This document shows, piece by piece, positions 6,791-9,133 of a stretch of 9,133 bases of DNA (position 1 is the first letter of the stretch; every line of letters begins with the position of its first letter). Source of the DNA: Chloroflexia bacterium (GTDB lineage Bacteria; Chloroflexota; Chloroflexia; Thermomicrobiales; UBA6265); the NCBI GenBank assembly GCA_030430125.1, contig JAUIGA010000116.1, forward strand, positions 1 through 9,133. Direction: 5' to 3'. Made by a program: the position numbers and the translations under genes. The notes under the pieces are model-generated. The model had not been told where the DNA came from, made no database searches, and worked only from the letters and a program-made list of their open reading frames with translations.

Positions 6791-7637
6791 GGCGTCGCCC
6801 CCGCGTTCGGCGGTCCGGATCGATCGTCCCGACCGACGCGTCCGTGCGCGCCGTCTCGGCGTCGGCCACGAAGGTGCGCGGCGCCGCCAGGCGGGCGGTC
6901 AGCCACGTGTAGTACGCCCGGCGCTGGGCCTCGGCATCGCCGACGACCGGGTCCGGCTCCAGCCATTCGTCCGGGATCGCCGCCACCGCCTCCCACAGCG
7001 CGTGTTCGGTCAGGCACGGCGCGAGGCGGCCGTCCGCCGCGACGATCGACCCGGACACCGGCAGCAGGACGTGCTCCGCGATGGCGGTGAAGGGGCGGCG
7101 CGCCTGTTCGGCGGGGTCGGTCCAGCGGTGGTGCGGGTAGATGGCCGCGCCGTGGTCGATCAGCCAGGGCTGGTCGTGCCAGCGCAGCATGTTCGTGTTG
7201 CGGGTGGTGCGGTCGACATTGGCCAGCAACGCGTCGAACCAGACGATGTCGGCGGCGAGCGAGGGGTCCATGGTTCCCGCCGAGAGCGGGTCGATCGGCA
7301 GGGATCCGGGCAGGTAGTCCAGCCCCAGGTTGAGCCCGGCGCTGGCTTCGAGCAGCGCGGCGATCTCCGGGTCGGGCTCCAGCCGGCCGAAGGCGGCGGG
7401 GATCTCGATCAGCACGATGTCGGGGATGTGCAGCCCCAGCCAGCGGCCGATGGCGGCCGACAGCAGCTCGGCGACGAGGGTCTTGGGACCCTGGCCGGCA
7501 CCGCGAAACTTGACGACGTAGAGACCGTCGTCGCTGGCCTCGACCAGGCCCGGCAACGATCCACCCTCGCGGAACGGCATGACGTAGCGCGTGGCCGAGA
7601 CGATACGAACCTCGCGACCGACAGACGTGTTGCCCAT
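6783..7637 (-). CDS. HipA-like family kinase (DUF3037-associated)
   Basis: A 284-residue protein resembling the compact HipA/phosphatidylinositol-kinase-like group. Visible kinase elements are the lysine-bearing strand LYVVKFRG (Lys43), a following helix LVAELLSAAIGRWLGL with Glu57, the conserved SAGLNLGLDYLPG (99-111), the catalytic-loop-like LLANVDRTTRNTNML (Asp142, Asn147) and the metal-binding-like WLIDHG (Asp161). The set looks intact, so the enzyme is likely active. It lacks the long N-terminal lobe of classical HipA toxins, and no HipB-like helix-turn-helix antitoxin gene is adjacent, so a toxin role should not be assumed. The start ATG 7637 has no strong Shine-Dalgarno site; a candidate promoter lies about 45-75 bp upstream. 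The C-terminus is charged and Arg-rich. It overlaps the DUF3037 gene by 8 bp, forming a two-gene unit. Target unknown. Confidence 0.86.
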   Translation of the reverse strand: MGNTSVGREVRIVSATRYVMPFREGGSLPGLVEASDDGLYVVKFRGAGQGPKTLVAELLSAAIGRWLGLHIPDIVLIEIPAAFGRLEPDPEIAALLEASAGLNLGLDYLPGSLPIDPLSAGTMDPSLAADIVWFDALLANVDRTTRNTNMLRWHDQPWLIDHGAAIYPHHRWTDPAEQARRPFTAIAEHVLLPVSGSIVAADGRLAPCLTEHALWEAVAAIPDEWLEPDPVVGDAEAQRRAYYTWLTARLAAPRTFVADAETARTDASVGTIDPDRRTRGRRRE

Positions 7638-7682
7638 ACCGAACTACCCGACCCCGCACGCATCACTGGCTGAATAACCGTC

Positions 7683-7711
7683 ATGATACACAACAATTCG
7701 CCGATGCCCAA
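7683..7711 (-). promoter_or_regulatory. Candidate promoter for kinase/DUF3037 unit
   Basis: Read on the minus strand there is TTGGGC (7706-7711), a 17-bp spacer, then TATCAT (7683-7688), a five-of-six match to the -10 consensus. The -35 matches only in TTG. Initiation near 7676 would give a leader of about 39 nt before the kinase ATG at 7637. Confidence 0.4.
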
Positions 7712-7720
7712 CGTGCACGT
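7711..7720. promoter_or_regulatory. 10-bp palindrome beside kinase promoter (possible operator)
   Basis: ACGTGCACGT is a perfect palindrome that touches the upstream edge of the candidate -35 element of the kinase/DUF3037 unit. The place and symmetry suit a dimeric regulator site. No second copy was found nearby, so this stays speculative. Confidence 0.25.
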
Positions 7721-7803
7721 GCGGGTTTCAACGCCGGTGGCACCGTCGTCGCCGGATTTCCGGCGGTCTGGATGGAAAACGGCGGCGTGTCGGCGCCCGA
7801 ACA

Positions 7804-7843
7804 TGCAGACACCGGAGGTTTGGCCGAACCTCCGGTGTCTGCA
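7804..7843. repeat. Perfect 17-bp inverted repeat with 6-nt loop
   Basis: The left arm TGCAGACACCGGAGGTT (7804-7820) and right arm AACCTCCGGTGTCTGCA (7827-7843) are exact reverse complements, separated by TGGCCG. The stem would be very stable in RNA or as a cruciform. No T-run follows on either strand, so it is not a canonical intrinsic terminator. It lies in a gene-free region, about 170 bp upstream of the kinase start. Candidates are a dispersed palindromic repeat, a factor-dependent terminator stem or a protein-binding site. Confidence 0.85.
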
Positions 7844-8468
7844 GATGACTTCCCCGGCGACGAGCATGCGAAGGTCCGAAGGGAGAGGACGCGCGCGCCA
7901 GTAGGGGGGCTACTCGTGTACGCGAGCCGCGTGCTCGGGGTTGCCGGTGGCCACCCGGACCGGTGAGGGGCCGGGGGCAGGAAGCAGATCTCTTCGGCGC
8001 CGGGGTACTGGAGGGGGTCCGCACTGATCCGGCGCGACCGGCACCGACCTCTTGGTCGCCATTCCGGCCTGATCGCAATGCGGGTTAACCGGCAGGGCGC
8101 CGTTGCTCCACCGCCCGATCGCGATCTGATATCAGGATAGAGACCGCCGCGCGAGCCGGGTATCCGTATGATCACGTAGAATCTCCGCAATTGACGTGAC
8201 ATAACAACAGGCGGCGACGATGCCGTGTCTGGTGGAGCTGATCGCGTCGTCCCCACCTCGCCTCGTCCCCATTTTCCCAACGAAGGATGTGATGCTGCGC
8301 ACGCGCTACGCCAGTCCGCGCGCCGAGGCATCTCTTGCGCGATCGGTTTGAGGTAGGGAGCGCTGGCTGCCGACCCGATCGGGACATCGCGTCCCCGCCT
8401 CGGCGCAGATCATCGGGCGCTTCCGGGCCGGCGGTCGGTCGATCGTGTCCCCAGTCCCCACCACTCGC

Positions 8469-8497
8469 TTGACGGACGACCTCCCCCGTCATACCGT
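8469..8497 (+). promoter_or_regulatory. Candidate promoter for cupin gene
   Basis: TTGACG (8469-8474), a 17-bp spacer and TACCGT (8492-8497) form a sigma-70-like arrangement with a strong -35 and a weak -10. Transcription would begin near 8504, about 40 nt before the ATG at 8544. A second TTGACG at 8191-8196 has no matching -10. Confidence 0.35.
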
Positions 8498-8543
8498 GAC
8501 GCCGGGACCGCACCGAGCCGCATGCGACCGAGGAGCGCCGACC

Positions 8544-9059
8544 ATGACCCGTATCCGCGCCCGAACGATGTCCGCCATCGCGATCGTCGCCGTCACCATC
8601 CTGCTTGCGGGCGGGCTGCGGACCGGCGCGCAACCGGCCACCCCGGCCTCGCCGGAGGCCACCCCCGTTCCCGTCGTGGTGCGCGACGTGCTCGCCGAGG
8701 GCACCCCCGCCGCCGCGCCGGACGACGCGCTGCAGCTGGTGCGCTACACGATCCCGCCGCACATCGCGCTGCCGGCGCACATCCACCCGGGCATGCAGGT
8801 GTCGACGATCGAGTCCGGCACCCTGCTCTACACGGTGGTCGAGGGTAAGGCCTGGGTGACACGCGCGGACGGGACGGTCGAGACGATCACCCCGGCCAGC
8901 GGCGAGGTCGCGATCGGCCCGGGCGACGCGCTGGTCGAGCCGGCGGGGATGGTCCACTTCGGCCGCAACGGCGGCGGCGTGCCCATCGTCATCGTCACCG
9001 CCTCCCTCCTCGACGCCGACGAGCCCCCGGCCATCCTCGAAGCCACCCCGGCAGCGTGA
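8544..9059 (+). CDS. Exported small cupin-domain protein
   Basis: A 171-residue protein. The first 30 residues are a signal peptide or N-terminal anchor: MTRIRAR, a hydrophobic core AIAIVAVTILLAGG, and a probable cut near TGA-Q (residue 29-30). A Pro/Ala/Thr/Glu-rich linker follows to about residue 42. The rest is a single cupin barrel: motif 1 is HIHPGMQ...E (His79, His81, Gln85 and Glu90) and motif 2 matches the textbook spacing exactly, Gly127-x5-Pro133-x-Gly135-x2-His138-x3-Asn142. His79, His81 and His138 are likely metal ligands, with Gln85 standing where glutamate is more usual. No lipobox is present. ATG 8544 is chosen over in-frame 8445 because GAGGAG lies eight bases upstream and it places the signal peptide at the N-terminus. 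Enzymatic or binding role unknown; the gene appears to be transcribed alone. Confidence 0.88.
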   Translation: MTRIRARTMSAIAIVAVTILLAGGLRTGAQPATPASPEATPVPVVVRDVLAEGTPAAAPDDALQLVRYTIPPHIALPAHIHPGMQVSTIESGTLLYTVVEGKAWVTRADGTVETITPASGEVAIGPGDALVEPAGMVHFGRNGGGVPIVIVTASLLDADEPPAILEATPAA

Positions 9060-9068
9060 GCCGTCGCT

Positions 9069-9085
9069 CGAAACGGTTCGTTTCG
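9069..9085 (+). repeat. Short hairpin just after cupin gene
   Basis: CGAAACG (9069-9075) and CGTTTCG (9079-9085) form a 7-bp stem with a 3-nt loop, beginning ten bases after the cupin stop. No clear T-run follows. It may contribute to 3'-end formation with the next hairpin. Confidence 0.45.
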
Positions 9086-9088
9086 TAG

Positions 9089-9109
9089 GGGAGCACCTTG
9101 TGTGCTCCC
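9089..9109 (+). terminator. Possible terminator hairpin of cupin gene
   Basis: GGGAGCAC (9089-9096) and GTGCTCCC (9102-9109) form an 8-bp GC-rich stem with loop CTTGT. It sits 30 bp past the cupin stop, where a terminator is expected, but the following bases (GGTGGTCG) lack a U-tract. It may be a non-canonical or factor-assisted terminator, or simply a 3' stabilising stem. Confidence 0.4.
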
Positions 9110-9133
9110 GGTGGTCGCGCAGCGGCCACAATG

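Larger units (their letters stand above)
7638..8543. other. Long gene-poor intergenic region
   Basis: About 900 bp separate the divergent kinase and cupin genes. Open frames exist on both strands, but their products are low-complexity Arg/Pro/Ser-rich strings without domain features or convincing ribosome binding sites, so I call none. The stretch contains the 17-bp inverted repeat, the kinase promoter with its palindrome, two adjoining palindromes at 8117-8126 (GATCGCGATC) and 8126-8135 (CTGATATCAG), and a candidate cupin promoter near the right end. It may be the scar of a decayed gene; no recognisable remnant was found. Confidence 0.6.

Noticed and set aside
6783..7637. Reading the HipA-like gene as a classical HipBA persistence toxin
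   Set aside because: There is no HipB-like helix-turn-helix gene beside it and the protein is much shorter than HipA (about 440 residues); the DUF3037 partner marks a different subgroup.
6258..7673. A 471-codon open frame on the plus strand, antisense to the kinase and DUF3037 genes
   Set aside because: It is an artefact of very high GC: the product is an Arg/Gly/Val-rich string without domain features, while the opposite strand encodes two recognisable families.
7681..8331. A 216-codon minus-strand frame across the gene-poor region
   Set aside because: The product is Pro/Ser/Arg-rich without motifs, and the frame crosses the 17-bp inverted repeat; no start with a convincing ribosome binding site.
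8220..8351. A 43-codon plus-strand frame starting MPCLVELIASSP with a weak AGGCGG upstream
   Set aside because: Too short, with no recognisable feature and no good promoter; kept only as a possible small ORF.
8172..9131. A 319-codon minus-strand frame antisense to the cupin gene
   Set aside because: Low-complexity Arg/Asp/Gly-rich product; the plus strand shows a signal peptide and both cupin motifs.

Overview
The window looks like a chromosomal piece of a high-GC bacterium, most likely a Thermomicrobiales-type Chloroflexota. The clues are the secreted proteins whose mature N-termini begin with Ala/Ser/Pro/Glu-rich linkers (EASPEAG in the solute-binding protein, ATPASPEATP in the cupin protein), the F420/FMN-type LLM oxidoreductase, and the HipA-like kinase/DUF3037 pair. 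This is family resemblance from memory, not a database result.

Region 1 (1-5105, minus strand) is one compact operon read right to left: a Tat-like exported solute-binding protein (PotD/family 1 type), a PotA-type ATPase, two PotB/PotC-type permeases, an AroM-family protein, and the N-terminal end of a HyuA/OplAH-type hydantoinase/5-oxoprolinase that runs off the left edge. Junctions are very tight (10 bp gap, 4 bp ATGA overlap, 1 bp gap, 4 bp ATGA overlap, 70 bp gap), so the genes are almost certainly co-transcribed and partly translationally coupled. The combination suggests import of a small nitrogenous or amide compound followed by ATP-dependent opening of a cyclic amide. The substrate cannot be read from the sequence, and the generic 'spermidine/putrescine' label of the transporter is probably wrong here.

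Region 2 (5106-6201) holds a 313-bp divergent intergenic region and, on the plus strand, a short LLM-class flavin-dependent oxidoreductase that may belong functionally with the operon.

Region 3 (6202-7637, minus strand) starts after a 148-bp convergent gap. It carries a HipA-like kinase followed, with an 8-bp overlap, by a DUF3037 protein: a recurrent two-gene module without an established function. Sampled rows are clearly richer in GC (about 75%) than the transporter operon (about 63%), so a composition boundary lies near 6.2-6.3 kb.

Region 4 (7638-9133) is a roughly 900-bp stretch with no convincing gene. It has a perfect 17-bp inverted repeat, a palindrome next to a candidate promoter for the kinase gene, and a candidate promoter for the last gene, which encodes a small exported cupin protein on the plus strand. 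Two short hairpins follow that gene. No tRNA, rRNA, CRISPR array, insertion sequence or phage gene was seen.
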